From: Oligoflexia bacterium
GTDB lineage: Bacteria; Bdellovibrionota; Bacteriovoracia; Bacteriovoracales; Bacteriovoracaceae
DNA length: 44,091 nt
Assembly (NCBI GenBank): GCA_015232355.1
Contig: JADFZW010000038.1
Location: 1 to 44,091, forward strand
Direction: 5' to 3'
The stretch's first letter is position 1. Each line of letters begins with the position of its first letter. The notes below the pieces were generated by a model. It made no database searches. It was given only the letters and a program-made list of their open reading frames with translations, and had not been told where the DNA came from. Below are positions 16,765 through 25,365 of this stretch, in pieces. The position numbers and the translations under genes are program-made.

Positions 16765-19700
16765 CTATCCTACCTTCTGATAACCACCAGTAGCAGTACC
16801 AGTACCTGATTGATAATTTGGATCACCAGAGAACTGACCACTAGGACCTGGACTAGGCATTGGATTTGCTTCCATAAAATTAGCTTGATCTGCTGGGATT
16901 ACAAAACTGTCACCATTGTTAAAGTATTGTGTACCAGGAGGAAGAGTAATTGTGACCATTCCACTTGAAGTTATGTTGATTGGGTCTGGGGCCATGTTAT
17001 TTAGCCACTCATTACTCATATGTACTGAACCCACTTGTGGATTGTACTGCATTCCTTCTGGCATAGTGGCAGTGATAGTTCCATTAGGATTATAAGTTGC
17101 ATTTACTCCCTCTGGAATTTCATTCAAGTGCATTGTGCCTGCTGGGAAGGTTAGAGTGTTTGCAGTAGTATCATATAGAGTTCCTGTCGGAACTTTTATA
17201 TCTGCAGAGCCATCTGGATTAATTGTCAGATCAGGAGGAATAAGATCTTTAAACTCAGAAGTTGCTGTTGCAAAATCCATAGTCATTGTTCCATTTGCTG
17301 GACTGACATCAATATTTACATTCTCAGGAATGTTAACAGTGACTGCTCCATTAGCATCAGTCTGCGCCCAATCTGGTCCATCGTTTACGTATGGTGGAAT
17401 AGGATTATCAATGAAGTTTACATAGTCATGAGGAACAGTAAAATCTCCCTGTGGAAAATACTGAGTGTTAGGTGGAAGATCGATATAAACTTGACCATTA
17501 GGTTGAAACTCAACTGCTGGAGGAGTAAGTTCATTAGTCCAATAATTATCAAATTTTAATTGTCCTGCTTGTGTATCGAAGTTCATACCATCAGAAAGAT
17601 GTATTGTTATTGTTCCATCGGGATTTATAGTAGGTTGTAATGCCTCTGGAACGTCATCTGGATGTCCATCTTTGGATGGAAGGGTTAGAGTATTTGCCTC
17701 AGCATTGTATACTGCACTTGCAGGCACATCTACATTCATAGTTCCATCTGGATTGAAATGAACATCTGGTTTAATATAATTTTCAAAATTCTGGTTCATG
17801 TAATCGTAGTTCATGGTCATTTGACCTTGATCAGGATTTACTTGCCAGCCATCTTGTTTTTCAAATGTCATTGAGCCATCTGGATTTGGTGATATCCAAT
17901 CTGGTCCATTCATTACGTATGGTGGTGGAGGATTATCAATGAAGTTTGCAGAGTCTGCTGGAATAGTGAAATCTCCATTTGGAAAATACTGAGTGGTAGG
18001 AGGAAGATCAATTGTTACCTGACCATTAGGTTGAAATTCAACTGCTGGAGGAGTAACTTCATTAGTCCAATAATTATCCAACTTCACTTGCATATTTTGT
18101 GGATCGAAGTCCATACCATATGGAAGTTTTACGGAAACTGTTCCGTCTGGATTTAGAGTTGATTCGATCACTGGTGGAATTTCATTTGTATGAACTTCAC
18201 CTGCTGGGAAAGTAAGCATGCTCATATCAGGATTATAAACTGTACCTTGAGGTACATCTACATTCATTGTTCCTTGTGGAGTGAAGTGAACTTCTGGTGG
18301 AATATAATTTTGGAAATTTTGGGCCATAGAATCGTAGTTCATGGTCATCATTCCCTGATCTGGATTAACATTTACATAATCAGGTTTATCAAAAGTTACG
18401 GATCCATCTGGATTAGCTGATACCCAATCTGGTCCATCCATTACGTATGGTGGAGGAGAATCATTTAAGAAATCTGCAGATCCTGATGGAATAGTAAAGG
18501 AACCATCTGTATGGAATTTAGTTTCATCTGGTAAAGTTATAGTTAAACCACCTTGAGGAGATATTTCTACTGCTTCAGGGGCCATCTCGTTGGCCCAATA
18601 ATTATCCATATGAACACTAAATGTTTGTGGATTGTAATTCATGCCGTCTGCTAGAGTAGCACTTACAGTTCCATCTGGATTCAATATTGGATTAACTCCC
18701 TCTGGAAGATCTGCAATTGGTACTGTTCCTTGTGGGAAAGTAAGCATACCCATATCAGGATTAAATTGAGTTCCCTCAGGCACTTTAATATCAAGTGTTC
18801 CATCAGTATTAAGAGTAAAATCTTCTGGAATTGGAATAGTGTTAAGTGCCTCTGGTGGAACGTACATAGTTCCGGCCTCAGGATCTATTTGGATATTTTC
18901 TGGAGGATCAAAGTGATAATTACCATCTCCTACATATTCACCAAATGGAACATCATGAACGTAATCTGGAGCTGGATGATCTAAGAAATCAACTTGCTGA
19001 GGTGGAATATTAAATGATCCATCTTGATAGTACTGAGTTTCAGTAGGAAGAGCTACGCTAACTGAACCATCAGTATTTATATTTACTTGATCAGGAGTTA
19101 CTTGATTGGCCCAATAGTTATCCATTTGAACTGCATTGGCATCAGCATTGTATTGTACGCCCTCTGGTAAATATGCAGTGATAGTTTGATCAGGATTAAC
19201 GTGAGCATCGATTCCCTCTGGAATCTGATTCATATATACTTCACCCTGAGGTAGAGTGAGTGCATTTGCATCTTGATTGTACTGAGTTCCCTCTGGTAGA
19301 GCGTAGTTGGCAGTACCATCGGGATTAACTGTAAAATTCTCATCGATAGGAAGTTGGTTTAACATATCATTAGGAACTGTCATTATACCACCATCAACTT
19401 CCATTCCTTGTGGAGGATCAAAAGTAACTGAACCATTAGGTTGATAATCAGCGAATGCTACATCTTGTACATATTCTGGTGGTGGATTATCCATAAAGTT
19501 TTTAGCATCAGCACTGATATCAATACTGCCATCTTGATTGTAGGTAACACCATCATCTGGTAATTTTACATCGACACTTCCATTTTCATTTATATTTATA
19601 TTATCTGGTGCCAATTCATTGGCGTAATAGTTGTTCATATTTAATGTGTTGGTTTGAGGATCATAATTCATTCCACCATCTGGAGGTAGAGTCATATTAA

Positions 19701-20439
19701 TTGAACCATCGGGATTTTGTACTGGATTCATCTCTTGTGGAATCTCATCAATTTTAACAGTATCAGCTGGCATAGTGAGAGCGTTGGTGTCTGGATTATA
19801 CTGAGTTCCCTGAGGCATATTAATATCTAATGAGCCATCTGTTTTAATGGTCATATCTTCTGGTATTGGGAGTGCTTCATTTACTATTTCAGGTGAAAAA
19901 TTTGCAATACCTTGAGTAGGATCTATGGATACACCTTCTGGTGGAGTGACGTGAATGCTACCATCAGCATTTGGAGTTACCCAATCTGGCTCTTGCCATG
20001 TTGGTTGTTCTTGTACAAAATCTCCATCAGTTTGATTTTGAGAATTGGCAAATTCATCATTACCATAATTAGAGTTGTTGTTGTAATCACTACTTCCATC
20101 AGGATTGTTGTTTTGATAGGAATCATATTGTGGATTTGTATTGGTTGGTCCACTTTGGTTGTTGTAATTTTCGTCTACATAACCACTGTTTTGACCACTA
20201 TAATTTGAACTTGTAGTTGATGGATCAATATTTGTTCCACTAACATCTCCAGAATTAGAGTTGTAATTGTTTTCAGGAGTACTGTCCACATTTTCAATTG
20301 CTCCAGGATCGACTACTCCACCACCTAACATTCCAGGTGCAATTCTTTCTTCTAATTTTTTACTCTTTAATTTTTTAGTTGTTTTGTTTTTGCTAGCATC
20401 TTTTTCTTTTGTGTTTTTGTTTTCCTTCTTTGTTGTCAT
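16765..20439 (-). CDS. Giant hierarchical repeat protein with LEERIAPG N-terminal motif
   Basis: A 1,224-residue protein without a Sec signal peptide. Residues 1-28 are Lys-rich; LEERIAPG (29-36) and a Gly run follow, resembling the LEPRxLL/LEERI-type N-terminal motif of large repetitive secreted proteins. Residues ~38-148 are Asn/Ser/Gln-rich. From ~150 to ~1188 there are six units of ~173 residues, each made of four ~40-residue subrepeats built on NPDGxxxxxxPxGxxxNPxxxxxxxP, with the unit landmark YWANE/YWTNE in the third subrepeat. I see no cysteine, and the protein is acidic. The tail is Gly/Ser/Pro-rich. I use the ATG at 20439 (AAGGAG upstream); a GTG at 20445 is possible. Context (adaptors, M50 protease, OEPs) suggests an exported surface or adhesive fibre. 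Function is not established. Confidence 0.85.
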   Translation of the reverse strand: MTTKKENKNTKEKDASKNKTTKKLKSKKLEERIAPGMLGGGVVDPGAIENVDSTPENNYNSNSGDVSGTNIDPSTTSSNYSGQNSGYVDENYNNQSGPTNTNPQYDSYQNNNPDGSSDYNNNSNYGNDEFANSQNQTDGDFVQEQPTWQEPDWVTPNADGSIHVTPPEGVSIDPTQGIANFSPEIVNEALPIPEDMTIKTDGSLDINMPQGTQYNPDTNALTMPADTVKIDEIPQEMNPVQNPDGSINMTLPPDGGMNYDPQTNTLNMNNYYANELAPDNININENGSVDVKLPDDGVTYNQDGSIDISADAKNFMDNPPPEYVQDVAFADYQPNGSVTFDPPQGMEVDGGIMTVPNDMLNQLPIDENFTVNPDGTANYALPEGTQYNQDANALTLPQGEVYMNQIPEGIDAHVNPDQTITAYLPEGVQYNADANAVQMDNYWANQVTPDQVNINTDGSVSVALPTETQYYQDGSFNIPPQQVDFLDHPAPDYVHDVPFGEYVGDGNYHFDPPENIQIDPEAGTMYVPPEALNTIPIPEDFTLNTDGTLDIKVPEGTQFNPDMGMLTFPQGTVPIADLPEGVNPILNPDGTVSATLADGMNYNPQTFSVHMDNYWANEMAPEAVEISPQGGLTITLPDETKFHTDGSFTIPSGSADFLNDSPPPYVMDGPDWVSANPDGSVTFDKPDYVNVNPDQGMMTMNYDSMAQNFQNYIPPEVHFTPQGTMNVDVPQGTVYNPDMSMLTFPAGEVHTNEIPPVIESTLNPDGTVSVKLPYGMDFDPQNMQVKLDNYWTNEVTPPAVEFQPNGQVTIDLPPTTQYFPNGDFTIPADSANFIDNPPPPYVMNGPDWISPNPDGSMTFEKQDGWQVNPDQGQMTMNYDYMNQNFENYIKPDVHFNPDGTMNVDVPASAVYNAEANTLTLPSKDGHPDDVPEALQPTINPDGTITIHLSDGMNFDTQAGQLKFDNYWTNELTPPAVEFQPNGQVYIDLPPNTQYFPQGDFTVPHDYVNFIDNPIPPYVNDGPDWAQTDANGAVTVNIPENVNIDVSPANGTMTMDFATATSEFKDLIPPDLTINPDGSADIKVPTGTLYDTTANTLTFPAGTMHLNEIPEGVNATYNPNGTITATMPEGMQYNPQVGSVHMSNEWLNNMAPDPINITSSGMVTITLPPGTQYFNNGDSFVIPADQANFMEANPMPSPGPSGQFSGDPNYQSGTGTATGGYQKVG

Positions 20440-20607
20440 GATCACATTTCTCCTTCAATAATAGTAATAATGAAAATAATAATAATAACAATAATAATGA
20501 TGATTAAATATCAAATGATAAAAACTTCAATAGTTATTCATACCATCTAAAATTGTATCATCAATATTGATAATTAATAGATGAAAAAAATTTATATCGC
20601 ATGTTTT
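20440..20607 (-). other. AT-rich spacer with AAT/ATT trinucleotide repeats
   Basis: This 168-nt spacer separates the adaptor gene from the giant gene within the same-strand series. It contains an imperfect AAT/ATT repeat stretch (~20460-20500) and the AAGGAG ribosome site of the giant gene. A separate promoter for the giant gene could be here, but I could not define one. Confidence 0.4.
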
Positions 20608-21357
20608 TTAAATCTCTAACTGTACTAAAGAACCCGGCTTTAATTCCCAATCATTTTGATTAATCATCTTATTCTCAAGTTTTAATTTAATCTTTACTGT
20701 ACCACTTGCCTTATCAATAACGTTTCCAACGAAAAATACTGTAGCATCATAGTTTTTATTTTTTTCATATTCAGTTTTAAATTTAAGAGATTGCCCTATT
20801 TTTAATTTTCTTGATTTATTTATGCCAATATCTAATTCAATAACTAAGCTCTCTGGTTTGATTACTTCATAAGTGAGTTCACCACTATTAACAGTGGCCC
20901 ATTCTTTAATGTTTTGTTTTGATATTAAACCATCAATAGGAGAGGTAATTCGTGTGTTGTTAAAACTATATAATTTCAATTCGTAAGCAGATTTCTTTTT
21001 TAAATAATTTACTTCTTTGTTATATAATTCATCTTCTGAAATAAATTTTTTTAGCTTTTGTGATTTTTCAAAATCAATTTTAGCACTATCCATTTCTAAC
21101 TTGGCGGAATCTAACTCAATTTTTTCTTGTTCATCATCAATGATTGCTAAAACCTCATTTTGCTTAACAAGATCTCCTTCCTTGAAAAATATTTTGGTTA
21201 CTTGACCTTGAGTCTTGGATTTTATGCTGACTTCATCTGAACTTTGAAGTATTGCCGGAAATGTTTCTGCAAAAACTTTTACTTGTAATAAGATGGCCAG
21301 TAAAAATGTAACAAAAAATAGAATACATTTTTTTAATAAACGAATGTCAATGTTCAT
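20608..21357 (-). CDS. HlyD/RND-type periplasmic adaptor protein
   Basis: A short 249-residue membrane-fusion-type adaptor with a signal peptide or N-terminal anchor (residues ~8-30, ending VFAETFP). The biotinyl-lipoyl-like half-motifs are QGQVTKIFFKEGDLVKQNEVLAIID (~50-75) and ITSPIDGLISKQNI (~136-150), separated by a coiled-coil hairpin (~76-130). A beta-barrel segment (ESLVIELDIGINKS) and a C-terminal strand ending KPGSLVQLEI follow. Adaptors of this kind bridge an inner-membrane component and a TolC duct. It lies 35 nt downstream of the M50-HlyD gene, so the two are probably co-transcribed and work together. Confidence 0.85.
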   Translation of the reverse strand: MNIDIRLLKKCILFFVTFLLAILLQVKVFAETFPAILQSSDEVSIKSKTQGQVTKIFFKEGDLVKQNEVLAIIDDEQEKIELDSAKLEMDSAKIDFEKSQKLKKFISEDELYNKEVNYLKKKSAYELKLYSFNNTRITSPIDGLISKQNIKEWATVNSGELTYEVIKPESLVIELDIGINKSRKLKIGQSLKFKTEYEKNKNYDATVFFVGNVIDKASGTVKIKLKLENKMINQNDWELKPGSLVQLEI

Positions 21358-21392
21358 ATTTTAATTTCCTTTAATCAAGTATTAATAAAGTA

Positions 21393-23534
21393 TTAATAAA
21401 ATAAATCAAGTCTTAGAGCGGATGCCGTTTTAAGCATAAAATATTCTGCTATAAAAACATTATCTGAATAAATTTTTGCTTTACCCATCATCCCTGGTCT
21501 TAATTCTCCATCATTATTAATAAAAATTTCCGCATTATAGAGTTTGCGTTTAGGATTAACAGGATCGCTTTTAGATGAGGGTCTTACTTTTCCGATATAA
21601 CCATTGTAGGATTTAAGTGGATTGGAAAAGAGTTTAAATTTTATAGGCAACTTTTCTTTTAAAAATCTCACCTCTTGTTCAGGTACATTAATTACACTAT
21701 AGAGTTTATCGATACTTAAAACCTTACAAATTTCATCGCCCTCTTTTAAAAACTTATTTATTTTAGATATCTGATCAGGATTGGAAACAATCATAGTTTG
21801 TGAACTACTAAAATCATTAATAATGTTAAGATCTAATAATTTTTGATGTTTTTTATTGTATTCTAGTTCTTTAGAATATAGTTCTTTTTTTAAAGTAGTA
21901 ATTTGTTCACTACCACTCTCTAAATTTTGGCGTAATTTTATTTGAGTCTTTTCAAGATCTAATTCAGCAATTTTTTCATCATAGGCGAAAGTAAAATTCT
22001 CTAATTGTGCAAGCGTTTGATTTTCACTAACTTGTTCTCCATCTTGAATAAAAAACTTAACTAATTTTCCTTCAGCTTTTGCGCGAATTACTTTCATTTC
22101 ACTAGGTTCAAGAGTGCAATCACCACTGATACGATAACTTATAGGAATAAAAAGAGTGGCCACAAATGCTGTTGCTGCAAAAGAGAGAATAATGCGATTG
22201 CGTTTTTCTTTAAAGAAGCTGATGTTTTTTATATACCATTGAACAATAAATTTTCCACCTTTAGTAAAGTGCCCAGAAAATAGTTTATAAGCAACTGCTA
22301 AAGTTAAGATAATTCCACCAGCATAAAATTGTTCAACAAAAATATTTTTGGCCATTAAAACAAGGCCAAACATCAAAGAGACACTCCAAAAGCTAGAAAG
22401 AATTCCATAGATAGTAAAAATAATGGTCTCTCTTTTTGTAGCAGTAAATTCCTCTTCATCATTTCTAAAGATATACTTAGAGACTAAATATTTTACATAT
22501 GATCCTGAATCCTCTTTTAGATTTGGGACCTCTAAGAAATCGGAGAGTAAATAATATCCATCTAATTTCACCAAGGGATTGAAGTTAGCAACTATTGTTG
22601 ATATCGAACAAATAGTCATCACTTGAAAACTAATTTGATTTAAAAAAGTACCAGGATTAGTGAGCGCCCAGATAAAAGTAAAGATAGAACCAATCCAAAA
22701 TTCAATATATCCGCCAGCAATAGTTACCATCACTTGTTTCCATTTTTTATCGAAGAGCCAGGCATCGTTAACATTACAATATAAACATGGTTGAAAAAAT
22801 AATAATAGAAAACCAATTTCGTGTACTTCTCCACCATAGCGTTTACATGTTAGACCATGACCTAATTCGTGAATACCAATAGTGATGTAGATAATTAGCC
22901 ATAGAGTAAATCCATGCATTAAAGACATGTTTTTAAATGTGAAAAGATCATAGACTCCTAAAATAAAAGTTGTCCAATTTTGTAGTATAACTATTATCGA
23001 AATTAACATCATAGAAGCAGAGAGAATAAAAAAATACTTGCTCCAAAAAAAATCTATTTTAGGAATTATTTTATTAAAGAAGAGATCTGGATCAATTACT
23101 GGAAATCTCTTATACATAAGAGATCCCTTTTTACTGAGTAGTTGATTTTTTCTCATCTCCTTCATTTTCTCAATTAACATAACATTTGTTTGATTTTGAT
23201 CCTTTTGCAATAAATCCATTGAATCAAGCGAACTTTTAAATTCTTTAATACTATCTAAATCAATTTCACTATCAGATTCTTTTTTATTATTTCGAGAATT
23301 ATAAAAGGAAACCATTTCTTCTGCAGTCTTTTGGCCATCAAAGAGAGAGATAATATCCCACTCTTCTTGTTCGAATCGAAAATATGTGCATTTTAGTGGG
23401 TCTTTTACTACGTAATGTGTACGATTACGTTGGGTCATTTTGGAAATTTTCAAATCACTTCGTAGTCGTGGATGAGTTTCATGGGTTTTGGTTTCAGAGT
23501 TATTTACTTCATTATTTAATTTATTTTGTGTCAT
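21393..23534 (-). CDS. M50 (site-2-type) metalloprotease fused to HlyD-like adaptor, with PqqD-like N-terminus
   Basis: A 713-residue inner-membrane fusion. Residues ~24-80 (LRSDLKISKM...THYVVKDP...YFRF...LFDGQKTAEEM) resemble the PqqD/RRE-like domain typical of this protein type. Residues ~160-440 are the multi-helix M50 peptidase: IHELGHG (H222, E223, H226) and NFNPLVKLDGYYL (N319, P320, D325), with both zinc-site motifs intact. Residues ~460-713 are a periplasmic HlyD-like part, with lipoyl-type AKAEGKLVKFFIQDGEQVSENQTLAQLE, a coiled coil, and a barrel ending in RPGMMGKAKIY. The combination recurs in peptide zinc-metalloprotease/efflux-adaptor proteins. It is the first gene of the minus-strand series. 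I infer that it recognises or processes the export substrate and contacts the OEP, perhaps replacing an ABC transporter. Confidence 0.88.
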   Translation of the reverse strand: MTQNKLNNEVNNSETKTHETHPRLRSDLKISKMTQRNRTHYVVKDPLKCTYFRFEQEEWDIISLFDGQKTAEEMVSFYNSRNNKKESDSEIDLDSIKEFKSSLDSMDLLQKDQNQTNVMLIEKMKEMRKNQLLSKKGSLMYKRFPVIDPDLFFNKIIPKIDFFWSKYFFILSASMMLISIIVILQNWTTFILGVYDLFTFKNMSLMHGFTLWLIIYITIGIHELGHGLTCKRYGGEVHEIGFLLLFFQPCLYCNVNDAWLFDKKWKQVMVTIAGGYIEFWIGSIFTFIWALTNPGTFLNQISFQVMTICSISTIVANFNPLVKLDGYYLLSDFLEVPNLKEDSGSYVKYLVSKYIFRNDEEEFTATKRETIIFTIYGILSSFWSVSLMFGLVLMAKNIFVEQFYAGGIILTLAVAYKLFSGHFTKGGKFIVQWYIKNISFFKEKRNRIILSFAATAFVATLFIPISYRISGDCTLEPSEMKVIRAKAEGKLVKFFIQDGEQVSENQTLAQLENFTFAYDEKIAELDLEKTQIKLRQNLESGSEQITTLKKELYSKELEYNKKHQKLLDLNIINDFSSSQTMIVSNPDQISKINKFLKEGDEICKVLSIDKLYSVINVPEQEVRFLKEKLPIKFKLFSNPLKSYNGYIGKVRPSSKSDPVNPKRKLYNAEIFINNDGELRPGMMGKAKIYSDNVFIAEYFMLKTASALRLDLFY

Positions 23535-23552
23535 AATTTTTTAAAAATAAGT

Positions 23553-23558
23553 TATAAT
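23553..23558 (+). promoter_or_regulatory. Candidate -10 box (TATAAT) for the second OEP gene
   Basis: A consensus TATAAT lies in the divergent region 19 nt beyond the M50 gene start. The -35 region (around TTGTGT, 23526-23531) is poor and too far upstream. Initiation here would begin about 10-15 nt before the hairpin at 23578, giving a ~120-nt leader. Confidence 0.4.
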
Positions 23559-23577
23559 TAAAATGGACCAAGAGCTT

Positions 23578-23608
23578 AGGAACGGGAAATTATTTAGTTC
23601 CCGTTCCT
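23578..23608. promoter_or_regulatory. 11-bp perfect inverted repeat in divergent promoter/leader
   Basis: Arms AGGAACGGGAA (23578-23588) and TTCCCGTTCCT (23598-23608) flank a 9-nt loop. It is unusually G+C-rich for this spacer. It lies between the M50 gene start (minus) and the OEP start (plus, 23683). A T-rich stretch begins ~13 nt after it on the plus strand, so it could be an attenuator or leader hairpin; as DNA it could be an operator acting on both directions. Confidence 0.65.
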
Positions 23609-23682
23609 CATCGACAAGAAATTATTTTTTATTAATATTTTTTTTAAAAAAAATGTTTTTTATTTTAAGGAAAAGAATAATT

Positions 23683-25218
23683 ATGATTATTTTTAGATCA
23701 ACTAGTTTGATTTGTTATTTGTTAATGTTTGTTTTTTTAATCTTTATGTTTAATAAAGTTTCTGCTGATCAAAGTTTGCCAGATGAAAGCTTAAACCCTT
23801 CGAAAATACTAAAGATAATTTTAGAGAGAAATTTTGATATAAAGATTTCAAATTACACAACAAAAGAAAAAGATGGTGATCTGAAAAAATCATATAGTGA
23901 ATTTGATACTAATTTAAGATATAATTATGTTCTTGATAAAAATAATGTGCCATCCTCATCTAGTTTAGATGGTGCAGGAAATACATCGTCGGTTATTACT
24001 GAGAATTCCACTCATACTTTGCGAGTAACGAAGACTTTAGAGAATGGAATTAAAGTGGATGTTCCTTATACATATAAATCTGTTTATTCAAATTCAACTT
24101 ATAGAACTATTCAAACCAGCTATGAGCCATCGCTGGGAGTAGTTCTTACTCTGCCAGTGATAAAGTATTTTAATTTTGATTATGCTTCAAGAAATATAAA
24201 AAATAAAGAGTTGGAATTAGCAGTAGCACTGAAGAAGCATTCAGAAAAAATTATTGATATTTTTAGCAGTACCATGGATTTGTATTATGATTACTTAGAA
24301 TCAAGGAAGGGTTTAGAGATTGCGAAGATTACTTTGGAAAACAGTAAAGAAAATTATTTGTTTGCAGTAGAAAAGAGTAAAGTGGGCAGAATATCGAGAA
24401 TTGATTTGTTAGATGCAGAATCTGCCTACAAGAGTAGTGAGGATGCTTTAATAAAAAAAGAAAATGAGCTTATAAATAAAGAGCAAAAATTAAGTTTGAA
24501 TATTTATGGAGATATAGTAAAAATCAATTTAAATGTTGATCAAAATAATAATATTAACGTAGACAATAATAAGATACTCTCTCCATTACCAAACGAAGTT
24601 GAGACAATAGAGAGTGCGCTAAAAAGTAGAATTGAAATTATTAGATCTAATGAATCAAGAAATCAGGCGCAAATAAAATATGATTTTTCTAGAGTAGATC
24701 TATATCCAACATTGGATTTACAACCAGAGATTACTTTAAGGGGAATGAATAGTAGCGGTGGTGAAGCAAATAAAGACATCAAAGATAGAAAATATACATC
24801 ATGGAAGGTTGGTTTGACAGCAGAGAGAAAATGGAATCAATACGCTGCTATTGGTGCCAATAATATGGATAAATTAAAATTAGAGCAAGAAATAATAAAG
24901 GAAGATCAAGTAAAAAAAGATATAATATTAGAGGTAAAACAATCACTTCGAGATCTCGCTAGTTTAGAAAAAAGAATTTCATCACTTAAATTATCAGCAT
25001 CAGCTCAAGAAGGAAAATATGCTGCCTTAAATGCAAAATTTAAATTAGGTGTGGTTACCATGTTTGATTTAAATGAAGCTTATAAACAAAAAGTACAAAG
25101 CAGCTTAGATCTATTAAAAGCGCAAATAGAATACAAAAAAAATTTGATCTCCTATTTTAAAGCAACTGGAAAGCTGATGGATGAATTACTAGACAAAAAA
25201 GATAGTATTTTAAATTAG
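23683..25218 (+). CDS. TolC-like outer membrane efflux protein (second copy)
   Basis: A 511-residue OEP-family protein. The frame is open from an ATG at 23563, but that would include the leader hairpin. The ATG at 23683 has AAGGAAAAGA just upstream and begins a normal signal peptide (MIIFRSTSLICYLLMFVFLIFMFNKVSA at most in part), so I start there. The mature protein shows the duplicated OEP architecture: RNFDIKISNYTTKEKDGD near the start, a membrane-strand region SLGVVLTLPVIKYF, the hairpin KVGRISRIDLLDAESAYKSS, and, in the second half, AKFKLGVVTMFDLNEAYKQK. It heads a plus-strand series divergent from the M50 gene. A second OEP in the same locus may serve the second adaptor. Confidence 0.85.
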   Translation: MIIFRSTSLICYLLMFVFLIFMFNKVSADQSLPDESLNPSKILKIILERNFDIKISNYTTKEKDGDLKKSYSEFDTNLRYNYVLDKNNVPSSSSLDGAGNTSSVITENSTHTLRVTKTLENGIKVDVPYTYKSVYSNSTYRTIQTSYEPSLGVVLTLPVIKYFNFDYASRNIKNKELELAVALKKHSEKIIDIFSSTMDLYYDYLESRKGLEIAKITLENSKENYLFAVEKSKVGRISRIDLLDAESAYKSSEDALIKKENELINKEQKLSLNIYGDIVKINLNVDQNNNINVDNNKILSPLPNEVETIESALKSRIEIIRSNESRNQAQIKYDFSRVDLYPTLDLQPEITLRGMNSSGGEANKDIKDRKYTSWKVGLTAERKWNQYAAIGANNMDKLKLEQEIIKEDQVKKDIILEVKQSLRDLASLEKRISSLKLSASAQEGKYAALNAKFKLGVVTMFDLNEAYKQKVQSSLDLLKAQIEYKKNLISYFKATGKLMDELLDKKDSILN

Positions 25219-25365
25219 AAAAAATATTGTCATCAAGTTTTTGGCCAGATAAAATCAACTTAGAAAGTATTTTTATTGTTTCTTTGAGTACATTAATAAT
25301 AATTATTATTATAATAATAATGAGATAGTCCAACATTATATGTATTAAGATAGGAATAAATTTAT

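Noticed and set aside
16876..19992. Periodic DNA that might suggest a CRISPR array
   Set aside because: The repeats are diverged, coding and about 520 bp per unit; no short direct repeats with unique spacers and no cas genes.
19912..20208. Long open frames on the plus strand opposite the giant repeat gene (also near 17135, 18190 and 18730)
   Set aside because: Their composition mirrors the repeat gene and they lack ribosome sites; treated as shadows.
25290..25321. AAT/ATT palindrome between the second OEP and the FecR gene
   Set aside because: Trinucleotide low complexity makes self-complementarity automatic; no G:C pairs to stabilise a hairpin.
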